Shown: in pieces, positions 55,080 to 64,000 of the stretch
Layout of the letters: each line of letters opens with the position of its first letter
Position numbering within the stretch: position 1 is the first letter of the stretch
NCBI GenBank assembly: GCA_019247605.1
Contig: JAFBAS010000152.1
Location: forward strand, 1-64,000
Length of the DNA stretch: 64,000 nucleotides
Origin: Hyphomicrobiales bacterium
Lineage (GTDB): Bacteria > Pseudomonadota > Alphaproteobacteria > Rhizobiales > Beijerinckiaceae
Direction of reading: 5' to 3'
Translations under genes and position numbers: made by a program
Notes under the pieces: generated by a model
Databases searched by the model: none
What the model was told of the DNA's origin: nothing
Seen by the model: only the letters and a program-made list of their open reading frames with translations

Positions 55080-56762
55080 ATGAGCGTTACCGCCATGACG
55101 CCGGGCTCCGACATGGAAGTCCGCCCGATGACGCCCGCCGAAAAGAAGGTGATCTTCGCTTCTTCGCTGGGCACGGTCTTCGAATGGTACGATTTCTACC
55201 TTTACGGCACGCTCGCCGCCTTCATCGGCGCGCAATTCTTCACGCCGTTGAGCGCGACGGGGAAAACACTCGCCGCGCTCCTCGCATTCGCGGCGGGCTT
55301 CCTGGTTCGCCCGCTCGGGGCGCTGGTCTTCGGGCCGATCGGGGATCTGGTGGGCCGCAAATACACCTTCCTGATCACCATCGTAATCATGGGACTTTCG
55401 ACATTTCTGGTCGGCGTCCTGCCGAGTTATGCTTCCATCGGGTCGCTCGCACCCATCATCCTGATCACGCTGCGCCTGCTTCAAGGGCTCGCGCTCGGCG
55501 GTGAATACGGGGGAGCGGCGACTTATGTCGCGGAGCACGCGCCTCATGGCCAGCGCGGCAACTACACCTCTTGGATACAGACGACCGCGACGCTTGGCCT
55601 TGCGCTTTCGATCGCGGTTATTCTCATAACGCGCCTGTCGATGGGCGAAGCGGATTTCGCTCGCATCGGCTGGCGTTATCCGTTCCTCATTTCCGCGATC
55701 CTGGTTGCGATCTCGGTCTGGATCCGCCTGCAATTGCAGGAATCACCCGCCTTCCGAAAAATGAAGGAAGAGGGCACACATTCGACGGCGCCGCTTTCGG
55801 AAGCCTTCGGGCGCTGGTCGAACGCCAAGATCGCCTTGTTGGCGCTGCTTGGAGGCACCGCGGGGCAGGCGGTCGTCTGGTATTGCAACCAATTTTACTC
55901 GCTCTTCTTTCTTCTCAACACGCTCAAGGTCAATCTCGTCGACGCTAACGTGATGGTCGGGATCGCGCTCGTCATCGGCGCCATCTTCTTCGTCGTGTTC
56001 GGGCGGCTTTCCGACAGAATAGGCCGCAAGCCCATTATTCTCGCCGGCTGCCTGCTCGCAGCGCTCACCTTGTTCCCGATCTTCAAGGGGCTCACGCATT
56101 TTGCCAATCCGGCGCTTGAAGCAGCGATCGCCAGCGCGCCGGTGACGGTCATCGCCGATCCGGCCGAGTGCTCCTTCCAATTCAATCCGGTGGGCACGGC
56201 AACCTTCCGTACCTCTTGCGACATCGCCAAATCGGTGCTGGCGGCAAATTCGGTTTCCTACAACAACGAAGCGGCGCCGGCAGGCTCGGTGGCGAAGATC
56301 AAGATCGGCGACAAGGAAGTTTCCTCCTTCAACGGCGTCGGCATGGGAGATGAGTTCGCCGCCAAGAACAAGGCCTTCACCGATGCGGTCGTCACCAATA
56401 TTCGTGCGGTCGGCTATCCGGCGACCGCCAACCCTGATGCCATCAACCGCCCCATGGTGGTGCTTTTGCTGGTCATCTTGATGGCCTATGTGGGCATGGT
56501 TTACGGCCCGATCGCAGCAATGCTCGTCGAGCTTTTTCCGACACGCATCCGCTACACGGGAATGTCGCTTCCCTACCACATCGGCAATGGCTGGTTCGGC
56601 GGCTTCCTGCCGTTCCTCGCGGCCGCCATGGTGGCGCAATACGGCGACATCTATTTCGGGCTCTGGTACCCGATAGCCATCGCGGTCATGACTTTCGTGA
56701 TCGGCCTTTTGCTCCTTCCCGAGACGAAGGATCGCGACATCTACACCTACAAGGGCGAGTAG
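55080..56762 (+). CDS. MHS-family (metabolite:proton symporter) MFS transporter with a large insert
   Basis: 560 residues, longer than the 430-450 of usual MHS members such as ProP. Start ATG has AAGGGA nine bases upstream. Family marks are SLGTVFEWYDFYLYGTLAA, RPLGALVFGPIGDLVGRKYT, LLQGLALGGEYGGAATYVAE, GRLSDRIGRKPIILAG and the C-terminal ELFPTRIRYTGMSLPYHIGN. Between the seventh to tenth helices (about residues 345-450) is a polar insert of roughly 100 residues with a Cys pair (AECSFQF and RTSCDIA), which looks extra-membrane. Substrate is unknown (an organic acid or betaine). A strong terminator follows. Confidence 0.9.
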   Translation: MSVTAMTPGSDMEVRPMTPAEKKVIFASSLGTVFEWYDFYLYGTLAAFIGAQFFTPLSATGKTLAALLAFAAGFLVRPLGALVFGPIGDLVGRKYTFLITIVIMGLSTFLVGVLPSYASIGSLAPIILITLRLLQGLALGGEYGGAATYVAEHAPHGQRGNYTSWIQTTATLGLALSIAVILITRLSMGEADFARIGWRYPFLISAILVAISVWIRLQLQESPAFRKMKEEGTHSTAPLSEAFGRWSNAKIALLALLGGTAGQAVVWYCNQFYSLFFLLNTLKVNLVDANVMVGIALVIGAIFFVVFGRLSDRIGRKPIILAGCLLAALTLFPIFKGLTHFANPALEAAIASAPVTVIADPAECSFQFNPVGTATFRTSCDIAKSVLAANSVSYNNEAAPAGSVAKIKIGDKEVSSFNGVGMGDEFAAKNKAFTDAVVTNIRAVGYPATANPDAINRPMVVLLLVILMAYVGMVYGPIAAMLVELFPTRIRYTGMSLPYHIGNGWFGGFLPFLAAAMVAQYGDIYFGLWYPIAIAVMTFVIGLLLLPETKDRDIYTYKGE

Positions 56763-56793
56763 CCGCTCGCCGCGCAAAGCCGGGAAGTCACAA

Positions 56794-56822
56794 ATGGCCG
56801 GGCACTGCCCGGCCATTTTTTT
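56794..56822 (+). terminator. Rho-independent terminator after the MHS transporter gene
   Basis: ATGGCCGGGC (56794-56803) pairs with GCCCGGCCAT (56807-56816), loop ACT, then a T-run. A perfect 10-base stem, 30 bases after the transporter stop. Confidence 0.9.
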
Positions 56823-57441
56823 ATCACGAAATGCCATGGCGAGACGGAAAGAACCGGGGCTCGCGCCAATTGCGAACCAATCCTTGACTAGAAGGTCGCA
56901 AACCGCGCCTCACCCATTAACCTTCGGGGAATGAAGTGAACAAAGCCAAGACGAATCGTCATTTCCGATTCGCGCTCACCTTCGCGGCAAATGACAACCC
57001 CTGATGCTCATCGGATCGGGCTTTTGACGGGGATGGTTAGCGAGACGTTCAGGCCCCACCTCGCTCGGCTCGCTCATCGAGTAACGATGAGCACCAGACG
57101 AGAACACAGGCCAAACGAATCGGCGATTTCCCGCCAGAACGAAAAAGGGTCAGTGCTTTCGGAGACACCTGTCCCTTCAGGACCCGAGGGTTTTGTGAAG
57201 TCTCGAAAACGAGACTCGAGCGCCTCGGGCGAATTTGCGATCGGCCGAGATTCGCTTCGCCTTCCATTATTCTGGCGCCGATGGCGCAAGGATTTGACGC
57301 GCGTCTGGCCCTTCCCGACGCAACGATCGTCCCGATCCGAAACGTTCGGGCGCACCCTCGTGGCGCATTGATGGAATCGTCAAAATCGCGCGACCGAGCG
57401 GGGCTCGCCCCATCCGGCTTGCACGCCGAGCCGGGCGTGGT
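56823..57441. other. Intergenic region, no gene seen
   Basis: About 620 bases between the convergent MHS transporter and the first DUF3108 gene. Short open frames on both strands show no domain. A perfect hairpin GTCTCG, loop AAAA, CGAGAC lies at 57200-57215. No insertion-sequence or tRNA remnant was seen. Confidence 0.55.
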
Positions 57442-58320
57442 TCACCGGCCGGAAAGCGCGATCGCTTTCGCCTCTGCGACGGAGGCTCCCCCGGCATCCG
57501 TCAAGGTGATGCGCGCCGGAATGAGGAAATGTGAACCTGGCGCCGGCACGAGCGTGACCGCAATGCGATAATCGCGCATTTTCGTGCTGAATTCATCACC
57601 TTCGACGCTTTCTCCGGCGACCGGCACATAGGTGGCGGTGCAGGTGAGCGCCTCGCCGGCGACATCCGTCTTGACCAGCCCAACGTAGCTCATGACGAGA
57701 TCGAAGCGTCGCCGACCATCGTAGATCCGCAGATTCCTGTCGCAATTCGTGCGATCGAGCCCGTTCGTGCCCGCGACCGGCAGGAACATGGCGCTCAACG
57801 GATCGAGCACAGCTTTCTGATCGGCATCGGACAGCGGAGTGAACGCCGGAAGCGAGCGCGGGTCGTAGGCGACCGCGCTGCTGTCCTTGAACAATCCGCC
57901 GGACTTTTTCTTGACGATGCGGACGCTTTGCAACCTGTCGCCCGCAAAGGTGAAGTTCCGGGTCTCGGAAAGCGAGCGAATCGAATAGTCGAGCGTGGCC
58001 GATGCTGGAGAGAGCCCTTGCGGCGAGAGCGCGCCCGAGGTGCGCGCCAGCGCGGGGCCGACCGCAAAGGAGTGCGCCGAGGCACTCGGGCGAAACGAGA
58101 GGGCGAGTTGGTAGGCCGTGCCTGTCGAGGTGTATTGAACCGTGGCACGGCCGACGTCCAAGCTGAGCAACCCGTCATATTCCACTTCATAGGTCACGCT
58201 GATCGACGGCGAAGTCGCGCGAGCGCTGGTGAGAGTGAGGAGAAGTGCCGGCGTGGCCAGGATGACCGCCCCGATGACCGCTCTTGGAACGGCCGGCGAA
58301 AATCCGCCGGATCTTTTCAC
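57442..58320 (-). CDS. DUF3108 family periplasmic protein (second copy)
   Basis: 292 residues with a signal peptide (LATPALLLTLTSARATSP). The domain runs from about residue 40: SVTYEVEYDGLLSLDVGRAT, DYSIRSLSETRNFTFAGDRL, DADQKAVLDPLSAMFLPVAG, then a paired-Cys part (NCDRNLRIYDGRRRFDL and LTCTATYVPVAGES). The domain is widespread in alphaproteobacteria and has unknown function. It overlaps its paralogue by four bases (ATGA, 58317-58320) and has the same length. It is likely part of one operon with it. Confidence 0.82.
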   Translation of the reverse strand: MKRSGGFSPAVPRAVIGAVILATPALLLTLTSARATSPSISVTYEVEYDGLLSLDVGRATVQYTSTGTAYQLALSFRPSASAHSFAVGPALARTSGALSPQGLSPASATLDYSIRSLSETRNFTFAGDRLQSVRIVKKKSGGLFKDSSAVAYDPRSLPAFTPLSDADQKAVLDPLSAMFLPVAGTNGLDRTNCDRNLRIYDGRRRFDLVMSYVGLVKTDVAGEALTCTATYVPVAGESVEGDEFSTKMRDYRIAVTLVPAPGSHFLIPARITLTDAGGASVAEAKAIALSGR

Positions 58321-59195
58321 TTCTCGGCTCCCGCCTGGGCGCCTGGCGTTCTTGCCTCTGAATTGTCGGCGCGAGGCCGAGCGCTCACCGCATCGATTTC
58401 GAGCATGCCGAACAAGGTGCGTACCGAAATTTTCACCGGGACCAGAAGGTGCGTGCCGGCGACAGGCGCAAGTTCGACCTCCATCTCGCGATTCTCGGCC
58501 ATGTAGCTCGTGGCGCGCAATGAGGTGCGATGGCCGGCGATCGGGGTGTAGCGTGCCGAGCAGACAAGTGCTGGACCCGAATAGCCGGTGAAGGCGGCGT
58601 TGCCTGTTCGCGCATAGCTCAAGGTCACATCGAAACGCGCCACACCGTCGAACACGGCGAGCTTGCGGTCGCAGCCGGATGGATCGAGCGGCTTTTCGGG
58701 ACGTGGGGCCGGCATCACGAGCGCGCTGATCGGATCGAGCACATCGATCTTGTTGGCTTCCGTCACGGGGACGCGATCGTCGAAAGCATCGACTGGCGGT
58801 TTCACCTCGAGACCCGCGACCGTCCCTCCTTGAAGCACCATTCGTACTGTCCGCACGGCGTGGCCGTTCGTCGTGGTGATGGCATAGGAGACGGGCGTCG
58901 GTCGGGCCCCGGCGAGCGAGCCCGTCGCCTCCGCCGCGCCGCGCGCGCCAGTGAGCAGGCCGGCGATACCAGAAAGCCGCATGGCGAGCTTGGCGCGGTA
59001 AGTCGCAGCCGTGCTGGCAAGGGTGAGCGAGGCATCGCCGACCGAAAGGCCGGCAAGCGTGATCGCATAGGCCGCGCTCAGACCCTCCGATCGTGCCTCA
59101 CCATGAGCTGCAAGAAGCACGACCGCCGTGGCGAAAAGCCCAATGGCGCGTCTTCGGGCGAATCTCGGCATGGCGAATCTTGACGTGCCTTTCAT
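58317..59195 (-). CDS. DUF3108 family periplasmic protein (first copy)
   Basis: 292 residues with a signal peptide ([14 protein letters not shown]). The layout matches its paralogue: [55 protein letters not shown], then the paired-Cys part [20 protein letters not shown] and [14 protein letters not shown]. Two cysteines at equal places suggest a conserved disulphide. It lies divergent from rpmB with 137 bases between. Probably in the periplasm or outer-membrane-associated; no known role. Confidence 0.83.
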   Translation of the reverse strand: MKGTSRFAMPRFARRRAIGLFATAVVLLAAHGEARSEGLSAAYAITLAGLSVGDASLTLASTAATYRAKLAMRLSGIAGLLTGARGAAEATGSLAGARPTPVSYAITTTNGHAVRTVRMVLQGGTVAGLEVKPPVDAFDDRVPVTEANKIDVLDPISALVMPAPRPEKPLDPSGCDRKLAVFDGVARFDVTLSYARTGNAAFTGYSGPALVCSARYTPIAGHRTSLRATSYMAENREMEVELAPVAGTHLLVPVKISVRTLFGMLEIDAVSARPRADNSEARTPGAQAGAEK

Positions 59196-59332
59196 CTCTC
59201 ACCTATACACCTCGCCCGAAGACGTCATTCACAATTTACGGTGAGGCAGCGGTCCATCGCAGCGAATTGTCGCCTGCGAATCTTGTCTGGAACGGCGATG
59301 CCTCTCGATTTTGTCCGAAGAAAGGAACCGCC

Positions 59333-59620
59333 ATGTCTCGCCGTTGCGAGCTGACCGGAAAGGCCGTGTTGGGCGGCCATCTCGTAAGCCATTCCAACCG
59401 TAAGACGAAGCGCGTCTTTCGGCCGAACCTCTGCGCCGTGACTTTGCAGTCGGAGGTGCTCGAGCGTTCCGTGAGGCTGCGCGTCAGCGCCAACGCGCTG
59501 CGTTCGGTCGAGCACCGCGGCGGGCTCGATGCCTTCCTGGCCAAGGCCTCGGAAGGCGAGCTTTCGCCCAATGCGCGCGCCTTGAAGCGCGAGATCGCCA
59601 AGAAAGCGGCGCAGGGCTAA
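59333..59620 (+). CDS. rpmB: 50S ribosomal protein L28
   Basis: 95 residues from the ATG at 59333, with AAGGA seven bases upstream. The start [20 protein letters not shown] and [18 protein letters not shown] are diagnostic. Only one Cys is at the N-terminus, so this is the zinc-free form. The C-terminal [17 protein letters not shown] is as usual in alphaproteobacteria. It stands alone, divergent from the DUF3108 genes. Confidence 0.96.
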   Translation: MSRRCELTGKAVLGGHLVSHSNRKTKRVFRPNLCAVTLQSEVLERSVRLRVSANALRSVEHRGGLDAFLAKASEGELSPNARALKREIAKKAAQG

Positions 59621-59834
59621 CTCCGCAAGCGCGAAATCGCGATTTTTATCGCATCGAACAAGCGCGATTATATTCAGCCGCTATTCAGCCCCAATGGGCA
59701 ATTATGTGCGTCGAATCCTTCGAGTCGCCGGCGAAATTCGCGGCTCGAGGTGGGGAGGCGGCGCATGGCGTGAGCCGTGTCATCTTGGCTTGATCGGCGC
59801 ATCGCGCCCAATCGGTCGAAATTGAGGGAGATCC

Positions 59835-60173
59835 ATGAGAACTTTGGCAACTACTCTCGTCGCGGCAGGTGCGCTCGGCATCGCGTCCCTCGCATCGACA
59901 GCGCCGGCACAGGCGCAATGGCATTGCTGGAACTGCGGCGGTGCCGTGGCGGCCGGTGTCGTCGGCGGCACCGTGCTCGGCCTCGGCCTCGGTTCGGCGC
60001 TCGCCGCACCGCCCTATCAGGGGCCAGGCACGCTCGCGCCTTATCAGCCCTATCCGCCGCCGGCCTATTACGCGGGGCCTCCGCCGGTCGCCTATGCCTG
60101 CCATTACGTGCGTGTGCGCGACTACGACGTCTATGGCAATCCGATCTTCGTACGCCAGCGCGTGTGCGACTGA
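59835..60173 (+). CDS. Small secreted glycine- and proline-rich protein
   Basis: 112 residues from the ATG at 59835. A signal peptide ends near APAQAQW. The next segment has HCWNCGGAVAAGVVGGTVLG, a CxxC followed by a Gly-rich, glycine-zipper-like stretch, then a Pro/Tyr-rich part (PYQPYPPPAYYAGPPP) and a C-terminal CHYVRVRDYDVYGNPIFVRQ. Such proteins are common in Rhizobiales and lack a known role; they are thought to be periplasmic or envelope-associated. A terminator follows at 60198. Confidence 0.8.
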   Translation: MRTLATTLVAAGALGIASLASTAPAQAQWHCWNCGGAVAAGVVGGTVLGLGLGSALAAPPYQGPGTLAPYQPYPPPAYYAGPPPVAYACHYVRVRDYDVYGNPIFVRQRVCD

Positions 60174-60197
60174 CCTCAGGCGATTTGCTCTGAACCC

Positions 60198-60234
60198 AGC
60201 AAGGGGCGGCCCGGTGCCGCCCCTTGCTGTTTTT
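60198..60234 (+). terminator. Rho-independent terminator after the small secreted protein gene
   Basis: AGCAAGGGGCGGC (60198-60210) pairs with GCCGCCCCTTGCT (60216-60228), loop CCGGT, then GTTTTT. A perfect 13-base stem. Confidence 0.9.
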
Positions 60235-60309
60235 GGGCAAGAGCAACCAATGCGATAGCGGAAGTGCAATTTGTCAGAAATTCTCGGCAAGGAATCATCG
60301 GGCGGGCGC

Positions 60310-61125
60310 ATGACCTCATCTAATTCTACTGGCCCGGTCTTGTGGGGCATCGACGAACGCGGCGTCGCGAACGTCGTGCTCAACCGGCCCGAGGTCAACA
60401 ACGCGTATGACGGCGGCCTCGTCGATGGATTGCTGCGCGCCACCGATGCGCTGAAGGATATGGCGGGCCTACGGCTCATCGTCATCAGGGGCAATGGCCA
60501 GCATTTCCAGGCCGGCGCCGATCTCAAATGGATCGACGCCGTCGCGAAATCATCCCCCACAGAGAATATCAGCGCCTCGCGCGCGACCGCCGAGGCCGTG
60601 CGGCTGCTCAATTCGTCGCCCGTGCCGACGCTCGCCCTCGTTCAGGGTGGGTGCTTCGGGGGTGGGACAGGGATCATCGCGGCGCGCGACGTGGTCATCG
60701 CCGCGGACAACGCGATGTTCTCGATCTCGGAGGTGCGCTGGGGTTTGACCGCCGCGATCATCCTCCCCCAGCTCATCCGGGGGATTGGGCTTCGGCAATT
60801 GCGGCGCTATGCGCTGACCGGCGAGCGTTTCGGAGCCGAGGAGGCGCGCCGCATTGGCCTCGTCCATGAGGTGGTGGCGCTCTCCGATCTCGAAAATGCG
60901 GGTGCCCGAATGATCGATCATTTCCTCGAGAATGGCCCACAAGCCATAAGCGAGACGAAGGTGCTCGCGCTCGAACTTGCCGGCGCGAGGATCGACGAAA
61001 AGGCCTTCGATCGCCTCATCGAGCATCATGCCGCAAAACGCCAATCGAAGGAGGCTGCCGAAGGGCTCGCTTCTTTCGCGGAAAAGCGTTCGGCGCGGTG
61101 GGGCGGCACGGCCAAAATCAGATAG
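60310..61125 (+). CDS. Enoyl-CoA hydratase/isomerase family protein
   Basis: 271 residues from the ATG at 60310; a TTG at 60271 with GGAAG eight bases upstream is an alternative that would add 13 residues. The crotonase fold shows VANVVLNRPEVNNAYDGGLV, the oxyanion-hole segment GQHFQAGADLKWI, and VQGGCFGGGTGIIAARDVVIA with a second-site ISEVRWGLTAAIILPQLI. The acidic residues of true hydratases are partly recognisable. It may be a methylglutaconyl-CoA hydratase or a general enoyl-CoA hydratase; the substrate is not fixed. No other beta-oxidation gene is adjacent. Confidence 0.88.
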   Translation: MTSSNSTGPVLWGIDERGVANVVLNRPEVNNAYDGGLVDGLLRATDALKDMAGLRLIVIRGNGQHFQAGADLKWIDAVAKSSPTENISASRATAEAVRLLNSSPVPTLALVQGGCFGGGTGIIAARDVVIAADNAMFSISEVRWGLTAAIILPQLIRGIGLRQLRRYALTGERFGAEEARRIGLVHEVVALSDLENAGARMIDHFLENGPQAISETKVLALELAGARIDEKAFDRLIEHHAAKRQSKEAAEGLASFAEKRSARWGGTAKIR

Positions 61126-61676
61126 GCAGGAACAGCTGCACTTAACGCCCACGCCGAAGTCGCGACCGCATCCAAAGCGCTTCTACGGAAATCGGCACGC
61201 AAATCGAAAGCGGGATGAAAGCCTTCGACTCGCCGGGATCGTGTTGGGATCAAATCGGCGCCCGCGAACCGAGAGCGACACCCTCGACATCTCTTCAATC
61301 AGCGACTCGACTCGATCACCAAAGTATGACTCAGAGTTCAACCACCGATTCGGGCGCGATCTGTTCCGCCCATGTTCCCCCCTTGCGGCACGCCGACCAT
61401 CATGCTCAGATCATCGCGATGAGGAGGGTGGGCGAGCCGTTCTCCCGAAAGTTCGGCGGGGGCGTTGCAATTTTGGGCCTCCTGGGTTGCCGGATCTCTG
61501 GCTTGCCGGACCTCTGGCTGCTTGCCGGACATGAAGTTTCGCCCATGTTTTCGCCAAAGGACGATCCCGAAAGGCGCCAAGCTTCGGATTAAACCCTTCG
61601 TGAAAAACCAACGGATGGACGGGACAGGCGTGGCGCGCCGGGTCAATCTTGGCGCCCGCGTTCAGGAACGCGTCGA
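61126..61676. other. Intergenic region with a short tandem repeat
   Basis: About 550 bases before the helicase gene. No convincing gene: open frames on both strands lack a domain or ribosome site. A 16-base unit TTGCCGGAYCTCTGGC occurs twice in tandem (61488-61503, 61504-61519) with a partial third copy from 61523. The promoter of the helicase gene should lie here. Confidence 0.55.
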
Positions 61677-64000
61677 ATGACGATGAACTTCAAGCGCTTT
61701 GAGCGTGCCGATCGAGCGAAGGGCGTGACCGCCGTCCTCGGCCCCACAAACACGGGCAAGACCCATCTTGCGATCGAGCGTATGCTGGCGCATGGCGCGG
61801 GCGTGATAGGCCTGCCGCTCAGGCTTCTGGCGCGCGAGGTCTACGGCCGCGTGGTCGAAAAGGCGGGCGCCGATGCCGTCGCGCTCGTCACCGGCGAGGA
61901 GAAGATCAAGCCGCAAAATCCTCGTTATTGGGTGGCGACGGTCGAAGCCATGCCGCGGGACATCGAGGCGCCGTTCGTCGCCATCGATGAAATCCAGCTC
62001 GCGGCCGACCTCGATCGCGGCCATGTGTTCACCGAGCGGCTCCTCCACGCGCGCGGCGCGCAAGAGACGCTGATTATCGGCTCTTCCGTGGCGCGGCCCC
62101 TCGTCGAGCGGCTCTTGTCTGGTGTCAACGTGGTCACCCGACCGCGTCTTTCGAAGCTCAGCTTCGCCGGCGAGAAGAAGATCACGAGGCTCCCGCCGCG
62201 TTCGGCGATCGTGGCCTTCTCGGTGGAGGAGGTCTACGCGATTGCCGAGCTCGTGCGGCGCCAAAAAGGCGGGGCGGCGGTCGTGCTCGGCGCGTTGTCG
62301 CCCCGCACCCGCAACGCGCAGGTGGAGTTGTTTCAAGCCGGTGACGTGGACTATATCGTCGCGACGGACGCGATCGGGATGGGTTTGAACCTCGATGTGG
62401 ATCACGTCGCCTTCGCGGCCGATCGCAAATTCGACGGCCACCGCCATCGCCGCCTCACGCCCGCCGAGATGGGTCAAGTCGCTGGTCGCGCGGGGCGCTA
62501 TCTTCGCGATGGCACTTTCGGCTCGACAGGGCGTTGCCCGGCTTTCGAGCCCGATCTCGTGGACGCCTTGGAAAACCATCGCTTCGATGCGCTCGAGTGG
62601 TTTCAGTGGCGCAACGGCGATCTCGATTTTTCTTCACTCGATGCGCTTCAAGCGAGCCTCAACGCGATGCCGCCCGAGCCCGGCCTGGCGCGCGCGCCGG
62701 CCGCCGACGACGTGATTGCGCTCGAAATCGGGGCGCGCGACAAAAACGTGCGAGAACGCGCCGCTTCCGCGGCCGAGATCGAGCGGCTTTGGCAGGTTTG
62801 CCAATTGCCGGATTACCGCAAGCTCGCGGCGCATGCGCACGCCGAAATGGTGATCACGCTTTTCGGATTTCTCGCTGGTGGGGGGCGCGTTCCAGACGAT
62901 TGGTTGAGGCTCCAGATCGCCGCCGTCGACCGCACCGACGGAGACATCGACACGCTCTCGGCGCGCATCGCGCAAACGCGTACCTGGACATTCGCGGCGA
63001 ACCGACCCGATTGGCTCACCGATCCCGAGCATTGGCAGGGCGAGACGCGTCGGGTAGAGGACAGTTTGTCGGACGCTTTGCACGAAAAGCTGGCGCAGCG
63101 CTTTGTCGATCGACGCACGAGCGTGCTGATGCGCCGCCTGAAAGAGAATGCGATGCTGGAAGCCGAGATTACCGCGTCGGGCGACGTGCTCGTCGAGGGT
63201 CATGATGCGGGACGCCTGCAGGGCTTCCGCTTCACCTTGTCGCCCGAAGCGAGCGGGCCTGACGCCAAGGCGCTGCGCGCCGCGGCGCTCAAAGCGCTCT
63301 CTCCCGAATTCGAAACGCGAGCGGCGCGCTTCGCGGAAGCCAAGGACGACGCCATCGTGCTCGCAAGCGACGGCGCCGTGCGCTGGCGCGGCGAGGTCGT
63401 CGGCAAGCTCGTCGCGGGTGACGCTGTCCTCAAGCCACGCGTCGCGGCGCTCGCCGACGAGCACATCTCCTCGCCGGCGCGCGAGAAAATCGACAAGCGC
63501 CTCGGTCTGTGGATCGCGGCGCGAGTCGAGAAACTGCTCGGCCCGCTGTTTGCGCTCGAAAACCCGCCCGATCTCACGGGCGTTGCGCGTGGCATCGCCT
63601 ATCAGGTGAGCGAGGCGCTCGGCGTCCTCGACCGTTCCCGCGTCGCGCAAGACATGAGGACGCTCGACCAGGAAAGTCGCGCGAAGCTGCGCGCGCTCGG
63701 GGTTCGCTTCGGCGCCTACCACATCTACCTTCCGGCTTTGCTCAAGCCCTCGCCACGGGCGTTGGCGACACAGCTTTACGCCCTGAAGCATGGCGAGGCC
63801 GAGCTCGTCGGGCTCGATTCGATCCTGCAGTTTGCTTCGTCGGGCCGCACGTCGTTTCCGGCAAATGCGGAAGCTCCAAAAGCGCTCTATCGCGTCGCGG
63901 GCTTCAGGCTTTGCGGCGAAAGGGCCGTGCGGGTCGATATTCTCGAAAGGCTCGCCGATATCATCAGGCCCGCCGTTCAATACCGGCCGGGTATCACCCA
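61677..64000 (+). CDS. SUV3-type helicase, N-terminal 774 codons (gene continues past the window)
   Basis: Open to the right edge; no stop in the window. Start is the ATG at 61677 with AGGAA about nine bases upstream. The helicase core shows VLGPTNTGKTHLAIERMLAH (Walker A, GPTNTGKT at 22-29), VAIDEIQLAADLDRGH (motif II, DEIQ), SSVARPLVERLL, and VATDAIGMGLNLDVDHVAF with QVAGRAGRYLRDG (motif VI). These match SUV3-like helicases, the mitochondrial relatives of which unwind RNA in the degradosome. The C-terminal half (about 350 onward) is helical and variable. Likely a role in RNA metabolism; the rest of the gene is not seen. Confidence 0.9.
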   Translation, partial: MTMNFKRFERADRAKGVTAVLGPTNTGKTHLAIERMLAHGAGVIGLPLRLLAREVYGRVVEKAGADAVALVTGEEKIKPQNPRYWVATVEAMPRDIEAPFVAIDEIQLAADLDRGHVFTERLLHARGAQETLIIGSSVARPLVERLLSGVNVVTRPRLSKLSFAGEKKITRLPPRSAIVAFSVEEVYAIAELVRRQKGGAAVVLGALSPRTRNAQVELFQAGDVDYIVATDAIGMGLNLDVDHVAFAADRKFDGHRHRRLTPAEMGQVAGRAGRYLRDGTFGSTGRCPAFEPDLVDALENHRFDALEWFQWRNGDLDFSSLDALQASLNAMPPEPGLARAPAADDVIALEIGARDKNVRERAASAAEIERLWQVCQLPDYRKLAAHAHAEMVITLFGFLAGGGRVPDDWLRLQIAAVDRTDGDIDTLSARIAQTRTWTFAANRPDWLTDPEHWQGETRRVEDSLSDALHEKLAQRFVDRRTSVLMRRLKENAMLEAEITASGDVLVEGHDAGRLQGFRFTLSPEASGPDAKALRAAALKALSPEFETRAARFAEAKDDAIVLASDGAVRWRGEVVGKLVAGDAVLKPRVAALADEHISSPAREKIDKRLGLWIAARVEKLLGPLFALENPPDLTGVARGIAYQVSEALGVLDRSRVAQDMRTLDQESRAKLRALGVRFGAYHIYLPALLKPSPRALATQLYALKHGEAELVGLDSILQFASSGRTSFPANAEAPKALYRVAGFRLCGERAVRVDILERLADIIRPAVQYRPGIT

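Noticed and set aside
59621..59660. Terminator after rpmB
   Set aside because: CGCG-AAAT-CGCG followed by ATTTTTA is only a 4-base stem, too weak to call.
61215..61592. A 125-codon open frame before the helicase
   Set aside because: Low-complexity translation, no ribosome site, includes the tandem repeat.

Overview
The window looks like a chromosomal segment of a GC-rich alphaproteobacterium of the order Hyphomicrobiales (Rhizobiales). The evidence is the gene order tkt-gap-pgk-class I fba beside zapA, the trxB plus LsrB/VtlR-type LysR pair, trpFBA-accD-folC, an IalB-family protein, Omp25/31-type outer membrane protein, and an AccD whose zinc-ribbon cysteines are largely lost. A Beijerinckiaceae- or Methylobacteriaceae-like relative is possible, but the family cannot be fixed from this sequence. 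Almost all of the window is core genome. I saw no tRNA, rRNA, CRISPR array, insertion sequence or phage gene. Layout: 1-2884 (minus) holds ctaC-ctaD-ctaB of an aa3-type cytochrome oxidase, with ctaB cut by the window edge. 3184-8372 (plus) holds an IalB-like periplasmic protein, a lipoprotein and a ribose/xylose-type ABC importer (binding protein, double ATPase, permease). 8376-13885 (minus) holds a GNAT, a MotB/OmpA-like and MotA/TolQ-like membrane pair, an inositol-monophosphatase-family enzyme, a Sel1-repeat protein and a ThiE-like protein. 14120-20019 (minus) is a central-carbon block fba-pgk-(coiled-coil membrane protein)-gap-tkt. 20811-21640 (plus) holds a DUF4164 protein, zapA and a probable 6S RNA. 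Next come rplK-rplA, detached from their usual nusG and rplJL neighbours, then an ELM1-domain protein, trxB and lsrB/vtlR. 26170-30498 (plus) is the one clearly accessory gene. It encodes a 1442-residue protein with an N-terminal STAND/NACHT-like NTPase, a long helical-repeat middle and a C-terminal PD-(D/E)XK-type nuclease motif. It has a visibly lower GC content, stands alone, and has a promoter placed so that its mRNA would be leaderless. It is the best candidate for an undescribed, probably anti-phage, system. 30732-35347 (minus) holds a cysteine synthase, then paaE, paaD and paaC of the phenylacetyl-CoA epoxidase without paaA or paaB, then a CHAD protein where those genes would be expected. 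35467-44165 holds gatB, a lytic transglycosylase, a double GNAT, an unknown membrane protein, rpsD, kdsA, a sirtuin, a double cold-shock protein and a DUF192 protein. 44234-48079 (minus) holds lysA, an aldo/keto reductase, a short-chain dehydrogenase and a glycosyltransferase. 48705-49538 is an outer-membrane beta-barrel gene with a long upstream region and a strong terminator. 49640-54851 (minus) is trpF-trpB-trpA-accD-folC. 55080-64000 holds an MHS-family transporter with a large extra-membrane insert, two overlapping DUF3108 paralogues, rpmB, a small secreted protein, an enoyl-CoA hydratase-family protein and the first 774 codons of a SUV3-type helicase cut by the window edge. Functional themes are energy metabolism (cytochrome oxidase, glycolysis/Calvin-type reactions), amino-acid synthesis (Trp, Lys, Cys), envelope biogenesis (KdsA, glycosyltransferase, transglycosylase, MotA/MotB-like pair) and translation (L11, L1, S4, L28, GatB).
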